From assembly GCA_938028645.1 (NCBI GenBank), contig CALIMD010000381.1, positions 1 through 12,310 on the forward strand: 12,310 nucleotides of DNA, in the 5' to 3' direction. Under the pieces are notes generated by a model, which saw only the letters and a program-made list of their open reading frames with translations, ran no database searches and was not told the DNA's origin. A program made the position numbers and the translations under genes. The stretch is from an uncultured Alphaproteobacteria bacterium. GTDB taxonomy: Bacteria; Pseudomonadota; Alphaproteobacteria; Thalassobaculales; Thalassobaculaceae. This document shows positions 6,004-12,310 of the stretch, piece by piece; the stretch's first letter is position 1, and every line of letters begins with the position of its first letter.

Positions 6004-6561
6004 GTGATTATTGAACCAACTGAAATTTTTGATGTCAAAATCATTAACCCAAAAAAGTTTGGGGATCATCGTGGTTTTTTCTCGGAGACATATAACTCGG
6101 AAAAGTTCCAGGAAGGCGGGATTAACTTGAGTTTTTGTCAAGATAATCATTCGTTCTCACAGCAAATTGGAACATTAAGAGGGCTTCATTTTCAAATGGC
6201 TCCTTTCGCTCAAGATAAGCTTGTTCGTGTAAGTCGGGGCGCGATTTATGATGTTGCGGTTGATATTAGAGTTGGTTCGCCGACATATGGTAACTGGGTT
6301 GGGAGAGTTATTAGTGCTGAATTATGGAATCAAATATTAGTTCCAAAGGGTTTTGCTCATGGATTTTGTACAATCGAGTCTGACACTGAGGTTCAATATA
6401 AGGTAAGTGCCCCGTATTCGGTCGAAAGTGAGGCAGGGCTGGCATGGGATGATCCAGATTTGGGAATTGATTGGCCTCTAGGCGCTAATAATCCTATTTT
6501 GTCTGATAAAGATAAGTATTACCCAAATTTCCAAGAACTTCCAAATTACTTCAATTATTAA
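6004..6561 (+). CDS. rmlC: dTDP-4-dehydrorhamnose 3,5-epimerase
   Basis: It epimerises dTDP-4-dehydro-6-deoxy-D-glucose at C3 and C5, the third step of dTDP-L-rhamnose synthesis. At 185 residues it has the normal length. The cupin core includes DHRGFFSETYN (21-31), the signature TLRGLHFQ (57-64), GAIYDVAVDIR (79-89), GNWVG and VPKGFAHGF (113-121). The catalytic residues fit the Salmonella RmlC set: His62 as base, Tyr132 (VQYK) and Asp170 (SDKD) in place of His63, Tyr133 and Asp170. The start is a GTG at 6004-6006 with only a weak purine run upstream; the conserved beginning of the family (IIEP) follows directly. It is the first gene of an rmlCBDA operon, 20 bases before rmlB. The synonym rfbC is also in use. 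Confidence 0.97.
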   Translation: MIIEPTEIFDVKIINPKKFGDHRGFFSETYNSEKFQEGGINLSFCQDNHSFSQQIGTLRGLHFQMAPFAQDKLVRVSRGAIYDVAVDIRVGSPTYGNWVGRVISAELWNQILVPKGFAHGFCTIESDTEVQYKVSAPYSVESEAGLAWDDPDLGIDWPLGANNPILSDKDKYYPNFQELPNYFNY

Positions 6562-6581
6562 AATAAGCAGGTTGTATCTTT

Positions 6582-7652
6582 ATGGCTCAATCCTATAAAA
6601 AAATATTGGTTACAGGTGGAGCTGGCTTTATCGGCTCTGCTGTCGTCCGACATTTGATTAATAATCAAAACTGCTCAGTAGTAAATGTGGATAAACTAAC
6701 CTATGCAGGAAATTTGTCTTCACTATCATCGGTTGATCAGAACCACCTCTATTCTTTTGAATATGCAGACATTAATGACCGATCCGTAATAACTGCAATA
6801 CTAGATAAGCATCAACCAGACGCGATAATGCATCTTGCAGCAGAAAGCCACGTAGATCGTTCTATTGATGGACCCAGCGATTTCATACAAACCAATATAG
6901 TTGGAACATATAGTTTACTTGAGTGTGCAAGAGCATATTGGCGACGACTATCAAGTAGTAAGCAGGATGATTTTTGCTTCCATCATATATCGACCGATGA
7001 GGTTTTTGGATCGCTAGGTGAAACAGATTTTTTTACCGAAGAAACTGCCTATGATCCACGTTCCCCTTACTCAGCAAGTAAGGCTTCATCTGACCATTTG
7101 GTTAGGGCATGGCATGAGACCTACAGTTTACCGGTTGTTTTGAGCAATTGTTCCAACAACTATGGCCCATACCACTTTCCAGAAAAGCTAATACCTTTGA
7201 TGATAATTAAGGCTCTAAAAGGAGAGAATTTGCCAGTTTATGGGACAGGTAAAAATATTCGAGACTGGCTTTATGTTGATGATCATGCAAATGCACTTTG
7301 CAAAATACTATTCGAAGGGAAAAAAGGCGATAGCTATAATGTTGGTGGCAATGCGGAAGTGAGTAATTTGGATGTCGTTCGCAATATTTGTAGACTTTTG
7401 GATGAGTTGTCTCCGAGACTTGGTATGTCAAGGTATGAGGAGCAAATTCACTTTGTTGCAGACAGGCCGGGTCATGATTATAGATATGCAATCGACTCAA
7501 CAAAGATCCGAAATGAATTAGGTTGGAAACCAATTGAAACTTTTGAAACAGGTCTTCGCAGAACAGTAGAATGGTATCTTGCTAATTCGAGTTGGTGGAA
7601 GCCTATTTTGACTGGAGAATATCGGGGGCAACGTTTAGGAAGCGCGGATTAA
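6582..7652 (+). CDS. rmlB: dTDP-glucose 4,6-dehydratase
   Basis: It converts dTDP-glucose to dTDP-4-dehydro-6-deoxyglucose using tightly bound NAD, the second step of the rhamnose pathway. The 356-residue extended short-chain dehydrogenase has the Rossmann motif GGAGFIG (12-18), VDKLTYAGN (36-44), the LAAESHVDRSI signature (85-95), the catalytic STDEVFGS (137-144, with Asp139 and Glu140 as dehydration acid and base) and YSASK (Tyr163, Lys167). SNCSNNYGPYHFPEKLIP (188-205) is the conserved sugar-nucleotide binding segment. All key residues are present. The stop overlaps nothing, and rmlD begins after a 3-base gap. Alias rfbB. Confidence 0.98.
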   Translation: MAQSYKKILVTGGAGFIGSAVVRHLINNQNCSVVNVDKLTYAGNLSSLSSVDQNHLYSFEYADINDRSVITAILDKHQPDAIMHLAAESHVDRSIDGPSDFIQTNIVGTYSLLECARAYWRRLSSSKQDDFCFHHISTDEVFGSLGETDFFTEETAYDPRSPYSASKASSDHLVRAWHETYSLPVVLSNCSNNYGPYHFPEKLIPLMIIKALKGENLPVYGTGKNIRDWLYVDDHANALCKILFEGKKGDSYNVGGNAEVSNLDVVRNICRLLDELSPRLGMSRYEEQIHFVADRPGHDYRYAIDSTKIRNELGWKPIETFETGLRRTVEWYLANSSWWKPILTGEYRGQRLGSAD

Positions 7653-7655
7653 AAG

Positions 7656-8558
7656 GTGACAATTACGCGATTGAAAGCTCTTATTACTGGGGGCACTGGG
7701 CAAGTTGGAACGGAGCTTATTCGTCGGGGAGATTGTTGTCACTTTGATATTGTTGCCCCAAACAGAGCTGAGATAAATCTTTTGAACGAGAGTGATGTAT
7801 ATTCACAACTCAATTCGATACGGCCAAATATTGTGGTGAATTCTGCTGCCTTCACGGCGGTTGACGCCGCAGAAACTGAGTGCGACATGGCATTTAAAGT
7901 AAATCGTGATGCTGTTAGAATTATGGCGAATAGTTGCAATCTTTTATCCATACCGCTTATTCATATATCAACAGACTATGTTTTTGATGGAACAAAAGCT
8001 GGAAGTTATAAGGAGACGGATCTTATCTGTCCTATTGGTGTTTATGGCAGATCAAAAGAGGCAGGAGAGGCAATAGTAAGAGAATTATTAGAAAAACATA
8101 TAATACTAAGGACGTCTTGGGTTTATGCAGCTCATGGAAATAACTTTGTGAAAACGATGTTAAGAATTGGAAAAGAGCGACAGAATCTCAATGTTGTTAA
8201 TGATCAGTTTGGTGCACCTACATTTGCAGGTGATATAGCGGATGCAATTCTCTCTATTGCAAAAAAGGTATTGGAGCATGATGCATTGGAGTTTTGGGGG
8301 ACGTATCATTACACGGCAAAAGGTCGAACTTCATGGAAGGACTTTGCAGAGGTGATTTTTGAAACGGCAAGCACGTGGCTACCTAATAAACCCTATGTAG
8401 AAGGTATACCCTCAAGCCAATATCCAACCGCAGCGAAGCGACCAGCAAACTCAGTTTTAAACTGTGCTAAAGTAGACTCAGAACTTGGGCCGCCGCGTCG
8501 TCACTGGCGAGAGGGATTAGATGAAGTTCTCGACGAACTCAAGAATGAACTGAGATAG
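7656..8558 (+). CDS. rmlD: dTDP-4-dehydrorhamnose reductase
   Basis: It reduces dTDP-4-dehydro-L-rhamnose to dTDP-L-rhamnose with NAD(P)H, the final step of the pathway. It is a 300-residue extended short-chain dehydrogenase with GGTGQVG (12-18), NSAAFTAVDAAE (62-73), ISTDYVFDG (104-112), and YGRSK (Tyr130, Lys134), followed by RTSWVYAAHGNNFVKTM (152-168) and NDQFGAPTF (182-190), which are hallmarks of RmlD. The start is a GTG three bases after the rmlB stop; AGGAAG lies about 13 bases upstream inside rmlB, and the tight spacing suggests translational coupling. Alias rfbD. Confidence 0.97.
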   Translation: MTITRLKALITGGTGQVGTELIRRGDCCHFDIVAPNRAEINLLNESDVYSQLNSIRPNIVVNSAAFTAVDAAETECDMAFKVNRDAVRIMANSCNLLSIPLIHISTDYVFDGTKAGSYKETDLICPIGVYGRSKEAGEAIVRELLEKHIILRTSWVYAAHGNNFVKTMLRIGKERQNLNVVNDQFGAPTFAGDIADAILSIAKKVLEHDALEFWGTYHYTAKGRTSWKDFAEVIFETASTWLPNKPYVEGIPSSQYPTAAKRPANSVLNCAKVDSELGPPRRHWREGLDEVLDELKNELR

Positions 8559-8582
8559 AGAGATAACTTAAGGATATATGAA

Positions 8583-9446
8583 ATGAAGGGTATTATACTG
8601 GCAGGTGGATCTGGAACACGATTGTACCCCTTAACCGTATCCGTCTCAAAGCAAATGTTGCCAATTTACGATAAGCCAATGATTTATTACCCGTTAAGCG
8701 CTTTGATACTGGCAGGAATAAGGGATATTTTATTAATTACTACACCGCAAGATCAGGATTGTTTTCAAAATTTGCTGGGAGACGGGTCTCAGTGGGGTAT
8801 ATCACTCTCTTACGCGGTTCAAGCTAATCCTGAAGGTCTAGCTCAGGCTTTTATTATAGGGCGGGATTTTGTTGGCAATGATTGTTGCAGCCTTGTGTTG
8901 GGCGATAATATTTTTCACGGACATGGATTGATAGACATGTTAGCTAGGGCTGCCTCCCAAGAGGTTGGTGCGACAGTTTTTGGATATTATGTCCGAGATC
9001 CCGAACGTTATGGTGTTGTGGCGTTCGACGACACTGGCGTTGCGGAAAGTATTGAAGAAAAACCCTCCCATCCAAAATCAAATTGGGCGGTCACGGGTCT
9101 GTATTTTTATGATAATGAGGTTATAGAAATAGCTCGTAATATAACCCCTTCTGCCAGAGGGGAACTAGAGATTACAGATGTCAATAGGGTTTACCTTAAC
9201 AATAAGACATTGAAAGTCGAGCGGCTTGGTCGAGGCTTTGCTTGGTTAGATACAGGTACACATGAATCACTTCTCCAAGCCTCTGAATTTGTGAGAACAA
9301 TTGAAGAAAGGCAGGGTCTAAAAATTGCGTGTATCGAAGAAATAGCATTCAACAAGGGTTACATTAACGACGAACAATTATCGCAGTTGGCCCAACCCCT
9401 TTTAAAAAGTGGCTATGGAAATTACCTGATGAGTTTAATTAAATAG
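8583..9446 (+). CDS. rmlA: Glucose-1-phosphate thymidylyltransferase
   Basis: It joins glucose-1-phosphate and dTTP to give dTDP-glucose and pyrophosphate, the committed first step, and in known enzymes is inhibited by dTDP-L-rhamnose. The 287-residue protein is normal length. It shows the nucleotidyltransferase signature LAGGSGTRLYPLT (6-18), KQMLPIYDKPMIYYPLS (23-39), LGDNIFHG (106-113), the EEKP sugar-binding segment (158-161), TGLYFYD (171-177), GELEITDVN (193-201) and RGFAWLDTGTHESL (217-230). AAGGA lies about ten bases before the ATG. It is the last gene of the operon, followed by a convergent dehydrogenase. Alias rfbA. Confidence 0.98.
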   Translation: MKGIILAGGSGTRLYPLTVSVSKQMLPIYDKPMIYYPLSALILAGIRDILLITTPQDQDCFQNLLGDGSQWGISLSYAVQANPEGLAQAFIIGRDFVGNDCCSLVLGDNIFHGHGLIDMLARAASQEVGATVFGYYVRDPERYGVVAFDDTGVAESIEEKPSHPKSNWAVTGLYFYDNEVIEIARNITPSARGELEITDVNRVYLNNKTLKVERLGRGFAWLDTGTHESLLQASEFVRTIEERQGLKIACIEEIAFNKGYINDEQLSQLAQPLLKSGYGNYLMSLIK

Positions 9447-9447
9447 A

Positions 9448-9479
9448 CAGGGGTTTTGCAAATTTTTTCAAAATACCTG
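9448..9479 (+). terminator. Hairpin just after rmlA, possible terminator
   Basis: The arms 9448-9458 and 9469-9479 can form an 11-pair stem with one mismatch and one G-T pair around a 10-base T-rich loop. It begins two bases after the rmlA stop. There is no T-run after the right arm, so intrinsic termination is not certain. It overlaps and competes with the hairpin at 9475-9512. Confidence 0.35.
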
Positions 9480-9512
9480 AATAGAGTAAACCAATTTCTA
9501 CTCCACTCAGGT
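9475..9512 (-). terminator. Candidate terminator of the alcohol dehydrogenase gene
   Basis: ACCTGA (9475-9480) pairs with TCAGGT (9507-9512), and GAGTA (9484-9488) with TACTC (9499-9503), separated by a 3x3 internal loop. Read on the minus strand the hairpin starts 7 bases after the dehydrogenase stop and is followed by ATTTT. This fits a rho-independent terminator between convergent genes. Confidence 0.45.
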
Positions 9513-9519
9513 TCATATA

Positions 9520-10656
9520 TCAAAGTCGATGGGGTTCAAGTATCTGCCGTATTACAAGGCCATCTGTTAGCTGATCAAATCCTTCATTTATACTATCAAA
9601 ACCTATACTTTTATTGATTAGTTTGTCCACAGGAAGCTTGCCTTGGCGATAAAGCTCGATGTAACGGGGAATATCCCTGACAGGCACGCAACTTCCCATA
9701 TAGCTGCCACGAATGGCTTTCTCTGAGTTTACGATGTCTGACGGATTAAACGAAAAAAGGCTGTTTGATGGGGATAAACCGACTATGAGCACCTCGCCAC
9801 CCATGCGGATTGATTTATAACATGTTTCTGTGGCTGCCACCGTGCCAGAGAACTCAAAGGCGTAATCCACGCCGCCATTCGAAATATCTTTGATTTGTTC
9901 TAGATGATTGTCATCTCGCGCATTAACAGTATGTGTAGCGCCAAGTTGGCGGGCTAATCCCAATTTTTCGTCGCTAATATCAACCGCAATGATTTTTTCG
10001 GCACCAGCGAGTTTGGCTCCTAGTAGCCCGTTCAAACCTACGCCTCCTAATCCTACGCATGCCACGGTATCGCCGGCTCGTATGCGAGCGGTATTTAGTA
10101 CTGCCCCCACTCCTGTCATCACTGCACAGCCAAATATTGCCGCATCTGCTAAAGGTAGGTCTTTATCGACTTTAACAGCTGTACCTCGATCTACTACAGC
10201 ATACTCCGCAAAGCAGGACACTCCAGATTGATGCGCAATCTCGACGCCGTTACTATCTTTAAGGCGACTGCCACCCGCCATAAGGTGTCCCTTAGCGCGC
10301 GCCGCATCATGGGTTTCGCAAAGTTGTGGGCGCCCGCCTAAACAATTTCTACAAACACCGCATGAGGCAGAAAACTGAAAAATGATTGGATCACCAACTT
10401 TAATATCTCGGACTCCAGTTCCGACCTCGACAACCTCACCCGACCCCTCATGGCCTAAGACTAGAGGCATTGGACGCGCCCGGTTTCCATTTATGACGGA
10501 AAGGTCTGAATGACATAAACCTCCTCCAGCTATCTTTACCAAAAGTTCACCAGGCTGAGGGGGATCTATGTCTATCTCTTCGATTTGAATGGGTTGAGAT
10601 GTTGCATAAGGTCTCTTTGCTCCAGTTTCACGAAGCACTGCTGCTTTCATTTTCAT
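9520..10656 (-). CDS. Zinc-dependent medium-chain alcohol dehydrogenase
   Basis: This 378-residue MDR protein oxidises an alcohol or reduces an aldehyde with NAD(H); the substrate is unknown. The catalytic zinc ligands are Cys48 (GLCHSD), His69 with Glu70 (LGHEGSG) and Cys177 (GCAVMTGVGA). The structural zinc lobe has Cys99, Cys102, Cys105 and Cys113. The Rossmann motif is GLGGVG (202-207), and Asp226 at the end of the second strand predicts NAD rather than NADP. The start is ATG at 10654-10656, with GAGGAG at 10664-10669 seven bases upstream; an in-frame ATG at 10671 lies before that site and is unlikely. It resembles the class III/benzyl-alcohol-type branch, but no S-(hydroxymethyl)glutathione hydrolase is adjacent. 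It is transcribed divergently from the PhyH and CoA-transferase genes and may be co-regulated with them. Confidence 0.92.
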   Translation of the reverse strand: MKMKAAVLRETGAKRPYATSQPIQIEEIDIDPPQPGELLVKIAGGGLCHSDLSVINGNRARPMPLVLGHEGSGEVVEVGTGVRDIKVGDPIIFQFSASCGVCRNCLGGRPQLCETHDAARAKGHLMAGGSRLKDSNGVEIAHQSGVSCFAEYAVVDRGTAVKVDKDLPLADAAIFGCAVMTGVGAVLNTARIRAGDTVACVGLGGVGLNGLLGAKLAGAEKIIAVDISDEKLGLARQLGATHTVNARDDNHLEQIKDISNGGVDYAFEFSGTVAATETCYKSIRMGGEVLIVGLSPSNSLFSFNPSDIVNSEKAIRGSYMGSCVPVRDIPRYIELYRQGKLPVDKLINKSIGFDSINEGFDQLTDGLVIRQILEPHRL

Positions 10657-10739
10657 TATTTTACTCCTCATCCTGCAGTAACAGACGCTGATTTATAAAT
10701 ACTCTAAATAACGACAGGCATGAAATATAAAGCCCGTTG

Positions 10740-10758
10740 AAGAACATTAATTGTTCTT
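10740..10758. promoter_or_regulatory. Inverted repeat in divergent promoter region, candidate operator
   Basis: AAGAACA (10740-10746) and TGTTCTT (10752-10758) are perfect 7-bp inverted arms around TTAAT. It lies near the middle of the 215-base gap between the divergent dehydrogenase and dioxygenase genes, a usual place for a regulator site controlling both. No regulator gene is present in the window and no clear -35/-10 pair was found next to it. Confidence 0.42.
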
Positions 10759-10871
10759 TTGACCAGATATGGGATCATGAATGGCCTAATAGTCAAGCTT
10801 TTTAAGAGATTTATTGCTAGGTAGCGCCGTCTCAAGCAAAATTAATCTGAAATATAAGAAGGATGACTACA

Positions 10872-11870
10872 ATGTGTTCGTGGAAAAGTTCTGAACTGCC
10901 AAAGCCGAGCAAGGATTGCGAACGGGTTAAGAATGATCTTGATGAGTGGGGATACGGTCTTTTAGAAGATGCTTTAATTAACCCACTCTTAAGTAACGTT
11001 AAAAAACGTTTGCTCGATCAGGCAATTGCAGAAAAAGAGCTTGGTTTTGCATTTGAGGATGGCGGACCAAAACAAAATTGGGGAGAGTTTAGAGATAAAC
11101 AGGGAAATTTGAGACCCGAGGCCTTCACTGCAAAAAATGGCGGTATAAATCAGCGTGTTTGGTTGCTGCCCAATAAAGGACAAGAATTTTTAGATATTCT
11201 TGAGATAGATGTGATGTATGAGGCTGTTGGTCATGTGCTTGGTGAAGAATTTCAGCTCTCGTCTTTTTCGTCTAATATAGCAAAACCCGGGGGCTCGAAA
11301 ATGAACTTGCACACGGACCAGTGGTGGGCACCTGAACCAACGCGTCCCGGAAGGCGAAACCTCCCAGTCGGATCAATGACAAGATCGAATTTTGATTTTG
11401 ACCCAGATCGAATAGAACCCCCGATGTCTATAGCCCCAGCGGCGTGCTCCAACGCTATTTTTATGCTAAATGATTTTACTGATGCCAATGGGGGAACTAG
11501 ATTAGTTCCAAAAAGCCATATGATGGGGCGCCACCCTGATCCAATAAGGGACAAAGATATAAAAACTGTAGCTGCAGAAGGACCTGCGGGAACCGCTATC
11601 ATAACGGATGGAAGAGTGTGGCATGGTACCGGTTCTAATAGAACTAATGAAGACAGGGTGGGGATGCTTCTGACTTTTTGTGGCCCGCAATATAGACCGC
11701 AAGTAAATTACACGATTGCCTTGGACCAGGAAGTACTGAGCAAGGCAACGGACCGACAAAAAACGATGTTTGGACTAAAGGTTTGGTGGGGATATGGACG
11801 GACAGGTCACCCAAGCGTTGAATTTGTTAATCCGAGTGAAAAAGGTTTAGGTGTATTAAGACCAAATTAG
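10872..11870 (+). CDS. Phytanoyl-CoA dioxygenase (PhyH) family Fe(II)/2-oxoglutarate oxygenase
   Basis: This 332-residue member of the PhyH family probably hydroxylates a small-molecule substrate using O2, Fe(II) and 2-oxoglutarate. The iron-binding triad is visible: His147 and Asp149 in LHTDQWW and His251 in VWHGTGSN; Arg262 (NEDRVGML) is the likely 2-oxoglutarate contact. The segment MLNDFTDANGGTRLVPKSH (199-217 by this numbering) is the typical PhyH strand pair. The best start is ATG at 10872: AAGAAGGA (10856-10863) lies 8 bases upstream. An in-frame ATG at 10863 overlaps that site and would add three residues. The CoA-transferase gene begins 24 bases downstream, suggesting an operon in which the substrate or product is handled as a CoA thioester. 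The exact substrate cannot be read from the sequence; PhyH proteins also act on non-CoA compounds. Confidence 0.87.
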   Translation: MCSWKSSELPKPSKDCERVKNDLDEWGYGLLEDALINPLLSNVKKRLLDQAIAEKELGFAFEDGGPKQNWGEFRDKQGNLRPEAFTAKNGGINQRVWLLPNKGQEFLDILEIDVMYEAVGHVLGEEFQLSSFSSNIAKPGGSKMNLHTDQWWAPEPTRPGRRNLPVGSMTRSNFDFDPDRIEPPMSIAPAACSNAIFMLNDFTDANGGTRLVPKSHMMGRHPDPIRDKDIKTVAAEGPAGTAIITDGRVWHGTGSNRTNEDRVGMLLTFCGPQYRPQVNYTIALDQEVLSKATDRQKTMFGLKVWWGYGRTGHPSVEFVNPSEKGLGVLRPN

Positions 11871-11894
11871 AAAAGAAATGAAGAGGAAGATACA

Positions 11895-12310
11895 ATGTCT
11901 AAAGCTCTCGAGGGAATTCGCATAATTGACATGACACACAATCAAGCGGGACCCGCGTGCACCCAGATTTTGGCATGGCTTGGGGCTGACGTTATTAAAC
12001 TTGAGGAGCCTGGCAAAGGTGACGTTGCTCGAACAAATATGCGAGATCAGGATAGTGATAGTCTGTTTTTCTTAATTTTAAATGCTAACAAACAGAGCTT
12101 GACGCTCAATTTAAAGACTGAGGAGGGAAAAGAACTTTTTAAAAAAGTAATAGAAACGGCGGATGTTCTTGTAGAAAACTTCTCGCCTGGGGCTCTTGAT
12201 CGCCTCGGACTTGGTTACAAGGTTTTGTCTAAAATAAACAAGAAACTTATATATGCCACAATCAAAGGGTTTGGGACTTATGGGCCATATAGTGGATTTA
12301 AAAGTTTTGA
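11895..12310 (+). CDS. Family III (CaiB/BaiF) CoA-transferase, formyl-CoA-transferase-like, partial
   Basis: The first 138 codons are present and the frame is still open at the right edge; family members are about 400-430 residues, so two thirds are missing. The N-terminus MSKALEGIRIIDMTHNQAGPACTQ... closely follows formyl-CoA:oxalate CoA-transferase: THxQAGPACTQ with Gln17 at the position of Frc Gln17, LGADVIKLEEPGKGD (29-43), then the NxNKxS element, KTEEGKEL, ADVLVENFSPGALDRLGLG (88-106) and IKGFGTYGP. The catalytic aspartate (Asp169 in Oxalobacter Frc) would lie beyond the window. After the KGF motif the sequence reads GTYGPYSG, as in general CaiB/BaiF proteins rather than the Frc glycine-loop insert I remember, so true formyl-CoA/oxalate specificity is not assured. 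AGAGGAAG lies about six bases before the ATG. It likely forms an operon with the PhyH gene. Confidence 0.9.
   Translation, partial: MSKALEGIRIIDMTHNQAGPACTQILAWLGADVIKLEEPGKGDVARTNMRDQDSDSLFFLILNANKQSLTLNLKTEEGKELFKKVIETADVLVENFSPGALDRLGLGYKVLSKINKKLIYATIKGFGTYGPYSGFKSF

Noticed and set aside
7207..7533. 108-codon reading frame on the minus strand within rmlB
   Set aside because: It is a shadow of rmlB, which has complete catalytic motifs over this range; the antisense product has no recognisable domain.
9908..10231. 107-codon plus-strand frame within the dehydrogenase
   Set aside because: It is antisense to the Rossmann domain of the dehydrogenase; its Ala/Pro/Ser-rich composition is that of a shadow frame.
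11252..11602. 116-codon minus-strand frame within the PhyH gene
   Set aside because: It is antisense to the iron-binding core of the dioxygenase, with no start signal or motif.

Overview
The window looks like chromosomal DNA from a Gram-negative proteobacterium, most likely a marine or aquatic gammaproteobacterium. The reasons are apaG, a DUF1289 gene, a short pyruvoyl-type S-adenosylmethionine decarboxylase, a complete dTDP-L-rhamnose gene set, and a base composition that is clearly AT-rich by eye. The taxon is an inference: no rRNA or other strong phylogenetic marker is present.

Layout. (1) Positions 1-2524 hold small unlinked or loosely linked genes: apaG on the minus strand (GTG start with a consensus Shine-Dalgarno), then on the plus strand a DJ-1/PfpI-fold protein that has lost the catalytic cysteine, a DUF1289 zinc/metal-knuckle-like small protein, and speH (AdoMet decarboxylase, polyamine synthesis). 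(2) Positions 2794-9446 are a surface-polysaccharide block. It has two overlapping plus-strand GT2 glycosyltransferases, a third GT2 gene on the minus strand that converges with them, and then the plus-strand operon rmlC-rmlB-rmlD-rmlA, which makes dTDP-L-rhamnose from glucose-1-phosphate and dTTP. At least two of the three transferases resemble rhamnosyltransferases, so the block probably makes a rhamnose-containing O-antigen, LPS core extension or exopolysaccharide. No flippase, polymerase or ABC exporter is in the window. (3) Positions 9475-12310 are metabolic: a zinc-dependent medium-chain alcohol dehydrogenase on the minus strand, divergent from a PhyH-family Fe(II)/2-oxoglutarate dioxygenase and a formyl-CoA-transferase-like (CaiB/BaiF, family III) CoA-transferase that runs off the right edge. 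A 7-bp-arm inverted repeat sits in the divergent promoter region and could be a shared operator.

How the parts work together. RmlA, B, C and D are a full four-step pathway, and the adjacent transferases are natural users of its product. The PhyH and CoA-transferase genes sit 24 bases apart, each with a good ribosome binding site, and probably form an operon for catabolism of an unidentified acid through its CoA thioester; the divergent dehydrogenase may act in the same route. No mobile element, CRISPR array, tRNA or rRNA was seen. The most unusual single protein is the cysteine-less DJ-1-fold protein. The most interesting uncharacterised module is the dehydrogenase / dioxygenase / CoA-transferase group.
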